Of a stretch of 64,000 nt of DNA, positions 45,168-56,500 are shown in pieces. Within the stretch, counting starts at the first letter, position 1. Each line of letters opens with the position of its first letter. Source of the stretch: Histoplasma ohiense (taxonomy: Eukaryota; Ascomycota; Eurotiomycetes; Onygenales; Ajellomycetaceae); assembly GCA_017607445.1 (NCBI GenBank), contig JAEVHH010000004.1, positions 2,976,001-3,040,000 on the forward strand, read 5' to 3'. The notes beneath the pieces were generated by a model, which saw nothing but the letters and a program-made list of their open reading frames with translations, was not told the DNA's origin and did no database searches. The position numbers were made by a program, and so were the translations under genes.

Positions 45168-45926
45168 ATGCTCAAGGAGAAACACACATACACAACATAT
45201 GACGAGTTCATCAACAATGCTCCCGTTTCAGAGGATGACATCAACTTCTTCTCGGCCATTCCGTGCGCCAAGCCGTTCCTTAACAACCCATCCACGTATC
45301 GCGTCATCCCGTTCCTCCCGCGCTTCGATAGAGGGGAGGAGGACACGACGGACAGGTTCTTCAGCAACGTAATCAACACGCCGGAGACCGTCCCGCGATT
45401 AGTCGCTGTTGTGCGCAAACCCGAATTGAATCCAATGGCTGCCGCGCTGTTAGCTAGGGGTTCGGGGACGGAGGATGAAAAATCGACACGGTCGCCGACA
45501 ACGCCGCCCCCACCTCCAGCCGCCGTTGCGCAAAATTCGCCGCCGGCTGAAGATGCAGACTTTCTCCTCCTCCTCCAGCTGGGCCCCTCGCTAAGCGGGT
45601 TCCGCGACACGGTTCATGGCGGCGTTCTTGCTACGTTGCTAGACGAAACGCTGAGTAACTGCGTGGAAGCATTTAGGCAGGATATGCCAGTCAATGGTGG
45701 AGAGTCCAGGCCGCGTTTATACACTGCAAGATTGCAACTTTCATTCCGATCGCCTGTGGAGACTCCTGGAGTAATCATCGTTAAGGCGTGGTTGAAAAGG
45801 GTGGAGGGGAGGAAGTGGTTTTTGGAGGGTCAGGTTGTTGGCGAGGATGGGACAGTTAGAGCGGAGGCACAGTCGTTGTGGGTGATGGAGAAGGCAACAA
45901 GGGGGAAGCAAGCTGCCCTTCTGTAG
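45168..45926 (+). CDS. PaaI/THEM4-type hotdog thioesterase family protein
   Basis: A single 252-codon exon from the ATG in CACCATGCTC (MLKEKHTYTTYDEF). The hotdog core is GFRDTVHGGVLATLLDET, where HGG-x3-TLLDE carries the catalytic Asp/Glu of PaaI-like thioesterases, followed by RLYTARLQLSFRSPVETP and GEDGTVRAEAQSLWV. Between the N-terminal segment and the core lies a Pro-rich acidic insert (about residues 105-140) that varies in fungi. It probably hydrolyses acyl-CoA; acyl specificity is unknown. No clear organelle signal is visible. Confidence 0.87.
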   Translation: MLKEKHTYTTYDEFINNAPVSEDDINFFSAIPCAKPFLNNPSTYRVIPFLPRFDRGEEDTTDRFFSNVINTPETVPRLVAVVRKPELNPMAAALLARGSGTEDEKSTRSPTTPPPPPAAVAQNSPPAEDADFLLLLQLGPSLSGFRDTVHGGVLATLLDETLSNCVEAFRQDMPVNGGESRPRLYTARLQLSFRSPVETPGVIIVKAWLKRVEGRKWFLEGQVVGEDGTVRAEAQSLWVMEKATRGKQAALL

Positions 45927-46639
45927 GTACAACTGGGCGCGTTGTCGATGTAATGCTTACAGGAAAGAATGCGACTCAACAAAATGGCTTACAAGCAATT
46001 AGAATATTGGCTGGTTGGTGGATTGGCCAACCACCACGAAAAGCATTGGTGGTTGGTTTTTAGAATTGAGAAATGTAGGTAGCTTATACAATAAAATAAA
46101 TATCATACATCAATAGACTTCTTTTTCTAGACGTCTTTCTCAAAGTAGATATCCATACATATTTTCGGGACGACAGCTGGGATAGCTCGGATAGCATAAA
46201 AGTACATGTCCACGATCGCCCAGAAAACAGAGGACAAAGATACAGATCCTGGTCAACCTGCCAAAGGAAATAAGGAATCCTTTATACATCGAAGAATTGT
46301 AAAGGAAATACACCCCCCTTTTACATGTCGAAATTGAAAACGGAGGATGGGAAGGAGGATTGAAATAAGTTACAACAAGAAGAAGAGTATCATAAGAGGA
46401 ACAAAATGAGAACCTCGCTGGCCGCCATGAACGCCAAACAGAATGCGGGGGTGGTGTACATATATCAAAACCAAAAAAAAAAGATCACTGGTATATATAT
46501 GCATGTGTCGAAGATGAGATGGTCCGCTGCTCTCTATAGTCTGCTTTTGTCCATCATATTCCTAAGCGCCTAGAAATGTAGGAGAGAAGAAAGGTATATC
46601 GAAAGGGAAATGAATAAGTATGTATAGATTCGAATCGTT
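45927..46639. other. Convergent intergenic region before RPO41
   Basis: 713 bp containing both 3' UTRs. An imperfect repeat GGTTGGTGGATTGGCC / GGTGGTTGG lies near 46012-46058. Nothing else. Confidence 0.5.
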
Positions 46640-49600
46640 TTATGAGAAAAAATACTCGCTGTTTTTCAGTTTCGTGACGTCGAATTGGCCCTGCATAGAG
46701 TTAGTAAAAAAGAAGTCAAGGAGACTTGTACAAAAGAGGAAATATTGAACATGTGATAAAAAAATTTAATGCATACCTTTGCGGGAACAGCGCGGAAGGT
46801 CAACGGCAGCCAAACCCAAATAGGGGCAGGTTTAGACTTGGCCTTCGGCTTTGTGCTTGGTGATGCTGCAACATCGAGACCCTGGTCCATTGAGAGCTCG
46901 TCCGGCTGGTTGGAAGGATTAACTCTCAGTGCATCACCTAAAAGCGATTCCTCAAGCTCATCTAAGGGGTCTTCCGAAGTGACTACTCGGTCCCCCTTGG
47001 GCTTTACGGATTCGTCCGGCGGAATTTGTCCGATGCCTGCTACGCCGAGAGATTGCATTGAGGCAAGTGAGGACTCAGCATCCTGGAGCTCTGCAACGAA
47101 TTTTCCAGCTGTGACCATTTCACGGCCCTGAGTCTGCAACTTCGGGTCGTTGGATCGCAGGAGCTTCAGTCGCCTATACTCATTAACAAGTTCATCCAAT
47201 TGGGCCTGCTTGCTATTTGCTGACTTGGTAGTCTTGCGCCATTTCGATATCGCTTTTGCCAGTTGCGTATTAGGCTGAACGTGGGCTAGATACATGTGAT
47301 TTGCGTATCTAGTTTTGAATTCGGAAGCCAGTCTCTGTATGATATCTTCGGAGTGCATTCGAACAAAGGCATCACGAAGCACACGGTTCATGGTATCGAC
47401 ATCGGCTGCGTGAGTCCAGAAAGAGTCGTGGACAGCGGAGAATGAGAGACCGAGTTCGTCGCATTTGACCGCGGAAAGAAACATGTGAGTAGCGTCAAGG
47501 GAATGGACGAAATTGGGAGGGAACGCCTGTAGTTGTTTGCGCTTGTTGACGACATCACTGGCCTGAGGGTTCCGGATGCTAAGCTGCTGCAAATCGCTAA
47601 AAACTTTGACGCAGGCAGCGTCTCTATAGGGCTGGGCAACTGGGAGTTTCAAGGGAGTTGTCCAGACAACGGTAGATTTGAAGTGGGATTTGGGATCCTT
47701 GATATTTTTTGCCAACTTTTTTGCACCTTGGAATCTCCCCACTACCTTGAGGTTCCGTTCGTCTGAAAGGGCCTCGATTTGCTCAGGGCTCAAGGACTGA
47801 CTGATACGATTTGCACAATCACCAAGCCAAAATTGGATGTCGTGGGCACCAGTAAACATCGAACCTAATGCAACAAATATCTTTCTTGCGATATATGTGG
47901 CGCATTCACCTGCAACCCCAGAATGCAAGAGGTCAGGATAATGATCCACCAGTTGTTTCCGCACCTGCCGGATGGCCCCGAGGAATGTGACACCGTAAAC
48001 GTTGGTCATAACCGTTTGTTTCACAATTTTCCTGGTGATTTTGTCTTCGAGTAGTTTTGCAGTTTCATTCCCCTTGGCTGCATCCTTTTGAATGGATTGT
48101 TTGACGTGTTCTGCAACGCCGGTATAAATATCCGAGGGGCGATCGGAAGGCTCAAGGTTCACCTGTTGGGCGCCGATAACATCACCTCCCAGGGCAGCAT
48201 AATGCTGAAGACCATTGCAAGAACCATCTTGATGAACAGGCAGGTGGGAGACAAATTTGGTTGGGTCTTCTAGTGCCATCGCATTTGTCAATTCTATACA
48301 GGCTGCAAGACACTGAAAGGGGTCTCCAGCATCAAGCCACCATCTTTTGCCCTTTAAGCCATTAATGGCGGAGTCTCTGATGTCTTCCAGGTGGTCCATT
48401 GCAAACTGCTCCCGTTCCTGGAAACTAGCTTTATCGAAACCAAACACATTCGCAAGATGAATTTTTAGCCACCTCAAGCCGCTTGCGCCTAATTCGCGAC
48501 CTTTACTGAACAAGAGAAGACCACGGCAATGATCGGCACCCATTTGATTAAAGTATGGTGGCATCGGATATGCGCGGCCACGGAAATCCAAGTTGTGGGG
48601 GAGATAAAAGGTTTCGTTCCTGTACGCTCGCGCAATTTCTAATTGGAAATTCTGGAAACATCGCTGTGAATGGTATCCTGTACGAGCGTTAGTGGCATGC
48701 ATTTTTGCCCGATAATAATCTTTAAGGATATCTCGGTCGTCCGTGTCGGGCTTTTCTGGTTCGATGATATTTGGATTTTCAGGAGCAAGGTTAGCAATTT
48801 CTTCGCCACTATTCCAGGCCTCGAGCATCACATTCAAGACCCCTCGGTTGATTTTCCAGCCAGTTTTTCCTAGGACGGTTAATCCAGCAAAGACAGTATC
48901 CAGGTCTCCACGGGCTGCTGCGGTTTCCACATAACTCAGTTGAGAGATATCCCCTTGTTTGACTCGCATGACTGTCGACGGATATTCGAGAAAGCCACCT
49001 CCTCGAGCACTGGTCCAGGGGCGTGGAGGACAGACCATGGGCAAGTGTTTCGCTAACAATTCACCGAGGGGTTCTCGGCGTAATTTCTCTACGATATAGT
49101 CATTGGCATGAACATAGCCAACTCTAAACCCACGTTCCAATTGGTAAACACGTCTGAAAGCGGCTTGGTCAGTCTGCTTTTGCTGGTTTGTTTTCGGATC
49201 TTTCGTAGGAACAGGAACAGTTGCTGTCGACAACAGCATTGACGCAAGGCAAGCTCCAATTTTGGCTTGAACAACAGGTGACCAATCAACTGGCCTTTGG
49301 CTTTGCTCAAATCTTGCAATTATTCGCCGCCATTGAACTTGGGCCTTTCTTGTGCCCTTGTGGACAAGTTTATCGATGAGGGCCGAGGTTTTCTTTGTAG
49401 GTTTAGACTTTTTCTCCAATTCACGTAATTGAATCGCCAAGTACTCGTCGTAGACTGCCTTTCCCACGTACATCACGAGCCCTGTCAACTTTACCCCCTT
49501 ATCCACGCCACTCTTATTGAGAGCATTAAAAGTGCTAAGAATAGTCAGGGCGGCGAGTTTGTCAGTCTTGATCGCTCTCAGATATGGAGATATTTCTACA

Positions 49601-50990
49601 CGTTGGCTGTCCGCCGGTGACATGCGCGACTTCTTTTCAGATTCCTCGATACGTTCCAGCTCCTCATTTATCCTTGACATGAGCTGCGTGTGCCAATCGT
49701 ATAGAAAGGCGCCCATCGGCTTGCTGGGAATAGGATTGACTCCAACTCTGTGCAGCATTTCGCTTTCCTTCTTCCAACGGGCAATAGCTGACTCGACGCA
49801 ATCTGATTCTAGGCGACGTTGCCTCATCTGCGCATAAGCCAGATCCTGTTCTTCTTGGGAACCAGACAAATCGGGTGGTCTTGGAACCGCTTGTTCCGAG
49901 TCAAAAATAGATAAAGTCTCTCTCAGCGAACTGAGGCCAAGTCCTCGTTGATCGGTAGGGCGAACAATAGCAATATCGTCAGGAGGGTGCAGCTTCGGTT
50001 TAACTTTAGAAAAGTCTTCGTCCGGTTCGATGGAGGATTCGTCGGGCATGGTTGAGTTATTATAAGCATTTTCGGAACATATCTATTAAAGAATATCATG
50101 TTATTAGTCACAAGAAAAGAAAATCCGTAACGCGATCAACTAATAGAGCATACCTCTGATAGCAGCCCCAAGTCCGCTTCCGATAATATGGGAAGACCCA
50201 ACACTTCCTCTTCAATCTCTGCATCCTTTGCAAGATTCCAATACCTCCTCACTGTTCGTTTCTGCTTATTCTCAAATAACATCCGTAGCGCCATCTTAAT
50301 CATCAAGGCGTAGGTTATGGCATCCGGTTCCGCAAAAGCATACTTCATGTCGACTTCAAACCATTTCTGCGCCCACCACACCATCCCGTAGCGTCGGTGG
50401 ACAATCATATGCGAGATCATTGAACGTAGATATTTGTTGTGAAGGTCAAGGACTTCCGGTGTACCGTACCCAATGAGTTTGGCGACACGATGAATCAGAA
50501 TCTCCGAGCGACGAAACATAGCAGCTGAGAGGCTGACATCTAAGTTTGCAAGCATCTCACTCAGCTCACCTCCAATTCCATTAGATCTTCTAACAGAAGG
50601 CGGCCGGCTGATTAGGAAATCCTTTCGTATGATGACTGAAGAGGTATCGATGTCGTCGGGCTCCGGATAAGGAAGCCGCTCGTTCCACGGCGAATTCGAA
50701 AGAGAGGAGACATTTAGAGGCGAGTGGATCTCTGCATGCCCATATGGTAGGCCCTCGAACGGAATATTGATATCTGATGTTGCTGTCGCTAATGAACGGG
50801 TGGATTGTAAGGATAGGGAGTTAGGAGGCTCGAGTGTTGGCAGGATAACCGGTCGACACAAAGTTTGAATTCTGCTCGATTGGCACTTCAATCGCGGGTA
50901 CACAGAGGAAATCCACGGAGAGGATAGGTGCTCATACGATCTGCCTAATTGGAGTAGCGCTTGTCGCCGTTGAGCGGCCCGACACAACAT
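46640..50990 (-). CDS. RPO41: Mitochondrial DNA-directed RNA polymerase (single-subunit, T7-like)
   Basis: Three exons: 50990-50154, 50082-46777, 46690-46640, giving 1397 aa (yeast 1351). Exon 1 begins MLCRAAQRRQALLQLGRSY, a mitochondrial presequence, and encodes the N-terminal extension; a GTATGC donor joins GLLSE to ICSENAYNN in phase 0. The large second exon holds the catalytic domain: FYLPHNLDFRGRAYPMPPYF, VHQDGSCNGLQHY (metal-binding Asp898), IVKQTVMTNVYGVTF (O helix) and PPNFVHSLDATHM with VHDSFWTH (second metal Asp). The 51-nt last exon encodes GQFDVTKLKNSEYFFS, the conserved C-terminus required for initiation in T7-like enzymes. It transcribes the mitochondrial genome. The first and second exons look like separate genes if the intron is missed. 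Confidence 0.97.
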
Positions 50991-51486
50991 GCTTGCAGAA
51001 AATTAGAATTCTGATTACAATTGATACAGATGAGCAAAAAAGGAGGGAATAAATGAAAGGGAAACATTCAAAATGGAAAAGGAGAGTAAGAAGAAAAAGA
51101 AAAAGAAATTAAGCAGCTCCCTCCCCTCTGCGTTCCCGACAAGACAGAGAGTGCAGAAGCCCGTCGTCGCTCGCAAGAAGACTGCTTGGGCGTTGAGATC
51201 GGAATCTCGAAAGAAAATTATTTCGGGAGCTTTTAGCTGGTTCAGCAGATACGCCGGATAATAATTATCCCGTACTAAAATCTTGACAGGTCATGTGATT
51301 TATTTTCGTCTCCTGCACGTTGTTGATATCAACAGACGGGTGCAGGAGATCAGTGGATTGGACGGGAAGCAATGGTTATTAACTGAAAGGTATTCTTCAA
51401 TTGTAAATAGTAATATATGTGTGTGTCACCAATGGTGTCTTACTTGGTACAAATCGTGATCTGACCATCAACTTCCACCACCCCAT
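50991..51486. other. Intergenic region between RPC37 and RPO41
   Basis: 496 bp, RPO41 upstream region. A 62-codon Lys-rich plus-strand frame (51073-51261) is low complexity and not credible. Confidence 0.5.
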
Positions 51487-52956
51487 CTAGTCGACTGCCT
51501 CAACCCTCCCACGGGCATCAGACGGTCTCCGCGCCTTTCTCCGCAGCTTCATCGCCCACCCAGCCATCTCCGGGTTGATAGGGTCTATCCTCGGCGCACT
51601 CATTCCATCAATATAGTCTTCGGGAGTAATTGCAGACTGCAGCAGCGAGGGCTCATCCAGCGATTGATTGAACATATATTCCTCATACTTATCCCAAGAA
51701 TCTTGATCCTACATATAGTTAGTAAATTTGAGTTTTCGTTAAAGATAGCCTGGAGGAGTGTTTCAATTTTCCCATACATTCTCATCGACCCATGTGTATT
51801 TCTCCCATTTCTCCTCATGCATGCGCCTCAGAAGCCCGTTATTGCTCGCAATATTACCCGTTTCAGCCTCCGCAGATTTGACCTTCATATCGATCGCGCG
51901 GGCCTCAGTTTGCGCGGCGCGAGACCCGCCCTCTTCGTCAGCGTCGCGTTTGCCTTTCGCTATGGTTTTGTTCCGTGCGGATACCTCGTCAAATGCGTCC
52001 AGGTGGTGGAGTTGGGAACGGAGCTGGACGACCGCAGACAAAGGAGCCAAGTGCAGTTCATCTAAAAAAAAAAAAAAAAGAAGAGCAAAAGAAAAACCAC
52101 CGCTATGTTAGCATATAGGTAGAATAGCCCAAGTCGGAAAATGGAACTAAGGGATCGCACATACTCTCCCTAAAGGCCCCCAACATATAAACCGGGTCCC
52201 CATCAACAGGCTCCTTAATCCTCCCCCCGAGCGTCTGCGTCGTCATGATGACCCCGGCCTTCTCATCTTCATAATCCAGCATATCCTCCTCATCCCCCGC
52301 AAAAATCTGCTGTCTCCTCCTTCTTCCCGTCGTAATCTCATCCTCTCCATCCTCAACACCCACAACGCCAGCACCAGCACCAGCACCAGCACCAGCACCA
52401 ACAGCCAACCCCTTAGCCCTCGTCCCGGGATTAAACCCACCCGCCATCCCCATCGTGCCCCCTTCAGCAATGACCCTACTCTTCCTCAGCGCATTGCCGT
52501 ATCTACGCCCCTTCTTCTCATCGTAGTTGACATGCGTGTTGATCGGTATATCGACTTCCACGAGGCCGGTACGCGGTTTCAGACGGAGCTCTGTAGGTTT
52601 CTGGTGGGTCGCGGCGTTGTAGGGCTGTGTGGCCTGGCGGTCTGGGTATTGGAGGAGGAAGCGCCGTATTTGAGAATCGGTTATGTAGATATCGTAGGAG
52701 GCTATTACGGGGTCGTCGGCTGTGGGGGGAGGGGTTGTTGTGTTTGTAGAGGCGGATGTGGGTGCGGGTGCGGGTGCGGGTGCGGGTGCAGGTGCAGGAG
52801 TCATTGCATTTCTTATGGTAGCTACGTGACATTGTTAGTTTTGGACAGTTGTAGATTATTCGTGCGCGAGTTAATCTTTTTGTTTAGTCGTATGTCTTTA
52901 TTTTCCTCATTCTTCTGGTACACGATGAGGGGAATAGGTATCGACTTACACGTCAT
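51487..52956 (-). CDS. RPC37: RNA polymerase III subunit RPC37/RPC5 (Sin domain)
   Basis: Exons 52956-52950, 52821-52165, 52061-51778 and 51708-51487 give 389 aa. The first coding exon is 7 nt: ATGACG plus T before GTAAGT; an ACTAAC branch and GTAG acceptor lead in frame into MTSTIRNAMTPAPAPA. A fallback start is the ATG at 52804. The core reads DDPVIASYDIYITDS, RQATQPYNAATHQKPTELRL and VEVDIPINTHVNYDEKKGRRYG, then GALRKSRVIAE-like and GGRIKEPVDGDPVYMLGAFRE|NELHLAPLSAVVQLRS; this is the Sin/RPC5 signature. RPC37 pairs with RPC53 in the TFIIF-like heterodimer of Pol III, acting in termination and reinitiation in the nucleus. Alanine/proline and Gly-Ala hexanucleotide repeats are present. A 16-T tract directly abuts the exon 3 acceptor. 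Confidence 0.9.
52368..52400. repeat. GCACCA-type hexanucleotide repeat inside RPC37
   Basis: About five imperfect copies of GCACCA on the plus strand, encoding an alternating Gly-Ala run in RPC37 on the minus strand. A second tract (GGGTGC/GGTGCA, 52761-52797) encodes Ala-Pro at its N-terminus. Confidence 0.85.
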
Positions 52957-53516
52957 TGTGTTGAGGGGGGTTGGGAGGGGGGGGTGTGCGCGGAAAAGAT
53001 GGTAAATCACAGCGTGGCTAATTCAACCCATTGAAGATATTTAGCATTTCCTTGACACTAGCTAGGACTGTTTGACAAATTTTAACGCTTCTCCAAGATG
53101 GTCATTATCAGTACTATTTAGTACTTTGCTATCTAAGGCTCAATGTGACAGAAAACTTTTTTTTTGGTGCTGCTAAACCCTAACAAAAATTTGGTTCCAA
53201 TTGTGCAGGTTTCCATATTAACGGGCCTATTGATCTGTACTTAAAACAATTTTCTATGTGGGAATTACGGAGCTCCCAGTCCATTTTAGTTACATGAAAG
53301 AATGTTATTAAAAACGACAAAGAATTCAAATTTCTAGGATAGAGTATGAACTTATATACAGGTATCTGCGTATCTATATGGAGAGAATTTCCGCAAATAC
53401 AAAAGAACATGGACTGATTCCAAAATTGATTGTTGAAACACATAGCACTAAGAGACGTCAAAAAGAATTTCACGCAAGGTATAGTAGAAGGGCTAGATAT
53501 CGATGTGGTTTATGTA
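52957..53516. other. Intergenic region between MET5 and RPC37
   Basis: 560 bp, AT-rich, T9-type run near 53158. RPC37 upstream region and MET5 3' UTR. No other feature. Confidence 0.5.
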
Positions 53517-56500
53517 TTACTCCTCATCCTCATCATCTTCCGCAACCTATACGAGCCATTGAAATTAGTAAAAGCGCATGAAAAAGAAAGGAGAAAGGAG
53601 AAAAATCACTTACATCATCATGGAAAGTCTTCCCTTCCGTTGTTTCCTTAATAACGCCAGACCGAATACACCAATCACCAAACCTCTCCGACTCCCCTCC
53701 TTCAACGGTTGCCGCTCGCCGCTCCAGTGAATACCGCTTCAGCAATTCCTTCATGATCGTCAGAATCTCGTCCTCCATAATCGACGCTCGGTAAAGCTTA
53801 TTCAGCCGCTGGCCATGATAACCACCGCCCAGATACATGTTATAGGCACCATATGCTTTACCCACAAACGCCACCTCGGCCAACCAGGGTCTCGCACACC
53901 CATTTGGACAGCCTGTCATGCGCATGACGATGCTTTCCTTGCTCAGGCCGTTCTCCGCCAGGCAGTCCTCGAGCTTGTCGATCAGGATGGGCAGGTAGCG
54001 CTCTGACTCAGCCATCGCAAGCCCGCAGGTGGGGAAAGCGACGCAGGCAGACGATGAGAGTCGCAGGCCTGAGAAGGCGGTGTTATCGAGTTTGTATTCA
54101 GCCATTAGCGCCTTGATGGCAGGGAGATCAGCGTCTTCGATGTTGGAGAGGATAACGTGCTGATTACCGGTCAGGCGGAACTCGCCCTTTCCCAACTCGG
54201 CGAGCTTGCGGAGACCCGTACGCATCGAGAATTCAGCTGTGTCTTCGACGCGGCCGTTTTCAATGAAGAAGGTGAAATGATTCAGACCCCTTTCGTCTTT
54301 CTGCCAGCCGAAGGTGTCGATGTTGGAGTCGAATTTGAAGGGGCGCGATGGTGCGAAACGGAGGTTTGAGGGGAGGAGGTCTTCGACTTTGCCCCTGAAA
54401 ACGTCAGAACCCATGTCGTCGATTGTATACTTTAAACGGGCGTGTTTGCGGTTTTTGCGGTCGCCGTGATCACGCTGGACGAGCATGATCTTTTCGCAGA
54501 CGATGTGGATTTGGTCTGCTGGGACGAACCCGAACATGCTTCCTGTTCGCGGGTAGGTCTTTTTGTTATTGTGTGTCATTCCCATGCCGCCTCCGGCAAG
54601 AACGTTGAATCCTTCCAGGTGGCCGTTGGCGCCTTTAATGGCAATGAGGCCAATGTCGTGAGCGTAAACGTCGGTGTCATTGTGTGGGGGGGTGGCAATG
54701 GTAATCTTGAATTTTCGAGGGAGGTAAGTAGGTCCGTAGAGAGGTTCATGGTCGACAACGGCGTTGCCCGCAACCTGGATTTTGGTATCCTTGTCATCTT
54801 TCAGCCAGATTTCGTGGTAAGCGGTTGTTGACGGGATCAAATGATCGCTGATACGCTTTGAAATGGCATGAACCTCTTGATGGTAGTACGACAGCTCCGG
54901 AAGGCTGCTGCACATTACATTGCGGTTTACATCACCACACGCGGCAATAGTGGTCATCAGGGCCTGGTTGATGGCTTGCATGGCAGGTCTCAACTTCCCC
55001 TTGACAACCCCATGGAACTGGAAGGTCTGGCGTGTTGTGAGTTTCATCGTCTCGTTCCCATGCGCACTGCTAATGGCATCCATTTGCAGCCATTGCTTTG
55101 GCGTTGCAACTCCGCCGGGCAATCTGCAACGGATCATGAAGGAGTAGGCAGGTTCCAATCCCTGAGCCTTGCGTTCGTCTCTCACGTCGCGATCGTCTTG
55201 CATATAGGTGCCATGGAACTTGGTAAGCTGTTGGTCAGTTGCTGAGATTGCACCAGTCGACTCATCACGCAGGCCCTCTGCGATAGTGCCTCGCAAATAA
55301 TTGGATTGTAATTTCATATCCTCATTGGTCAATGGTGGCGGTTCCTCAGGTAGTCCCTCGACCTTGTCCACACCCAAAGCCCGCCACAATCTCGGCTCCC
55401 ATTCCTGATACCCCGTCTGGAACGCGTCGGGATCCTGGTCATCTCCCAGGCCGATGTCAGTCAATTTCTTGCCGCCAAGGAATGATACACGAGCGTCAAG
55501 ATCTTTTCCGGGCTTGTTGTAGTAGATCTTGTCCTCTTTTCGAGGCCAGTAGTGACTGTCTCCCAATGAGAAAACTGAGTAGTGAATGGAAGAGAGATCG
55601 AGGTCCCCAGAGTTCTTGATGACCTCCCACAATGCACGACCGTTCTGAGGAAATTCACCCTGGCCAGCTGTGCTAGTAATGAACGCCACATTTTCCTCAG
55701 TAGCCAGGTCTTCGATGGGATAGTCATCCATAGCCAAAACCATAGTCTTCAGACCACGGGCCTTTCCGCGATTAGCTAGCCTCCTAGCCAAGTTCTCGGC
55801 GTTACCATTGTCAGACGCGAACAAAATAGTGAGAGGTGCGCCAAAAAGACCCTCCAGAAGTTTGTCATAGGAGTCCTTAGCAGCTCGCTTTTGCAGAGCC
55901 CGGACTTCTGTCCCATAAGATTCTGACAAGCTAGCCGAGAACCGGGGATGTCGCTTCATCAGCTGGGTGAGTTGGTTGTCCCGACGAAGAAATCCCTCCA
56001 GCTCTCGCTTGATCCTCTCGGAATCGAGGGCGAAATTGGGTTCTCTCTCTGCATTTTTCGGGTTCCATCTATACAGCGGCCAGTATCCCAGGTCAACTGC
56101 TTTTTTCGTTTCCTGCAAGATGGTCAGGGGCGAGTCGCTCTCCTTGTTGTAAGGTAGATAAGCAAGAACGACGGAAGGACCGTCAAATCGATCAGCTTCG
56201 GCCATTGCCTGTAAGACCTGGGTATACGACCCATACACCGCAACAGATGCGACATAGGCATTTCCAAAGTTCATGGCATAGAGGCCGATGTCTTTCTTTC
56301 TCCGTGTGGCATCTGCAGCAACGCGCTCAGAGTAAGGTTGCGAATCGATAATAAGCATATTAACATCGGCACCCGATGCGAGGACGTGGTGAACACCAGA
56401 GTTACCTAAATCGTAGGCCCACGCATCAGAGCCAATCAACCACTGCGATTCCTTCGAGAAATACTGTTTCGATTGCAGCAATTTTCTGGCTAGAGAGGAT

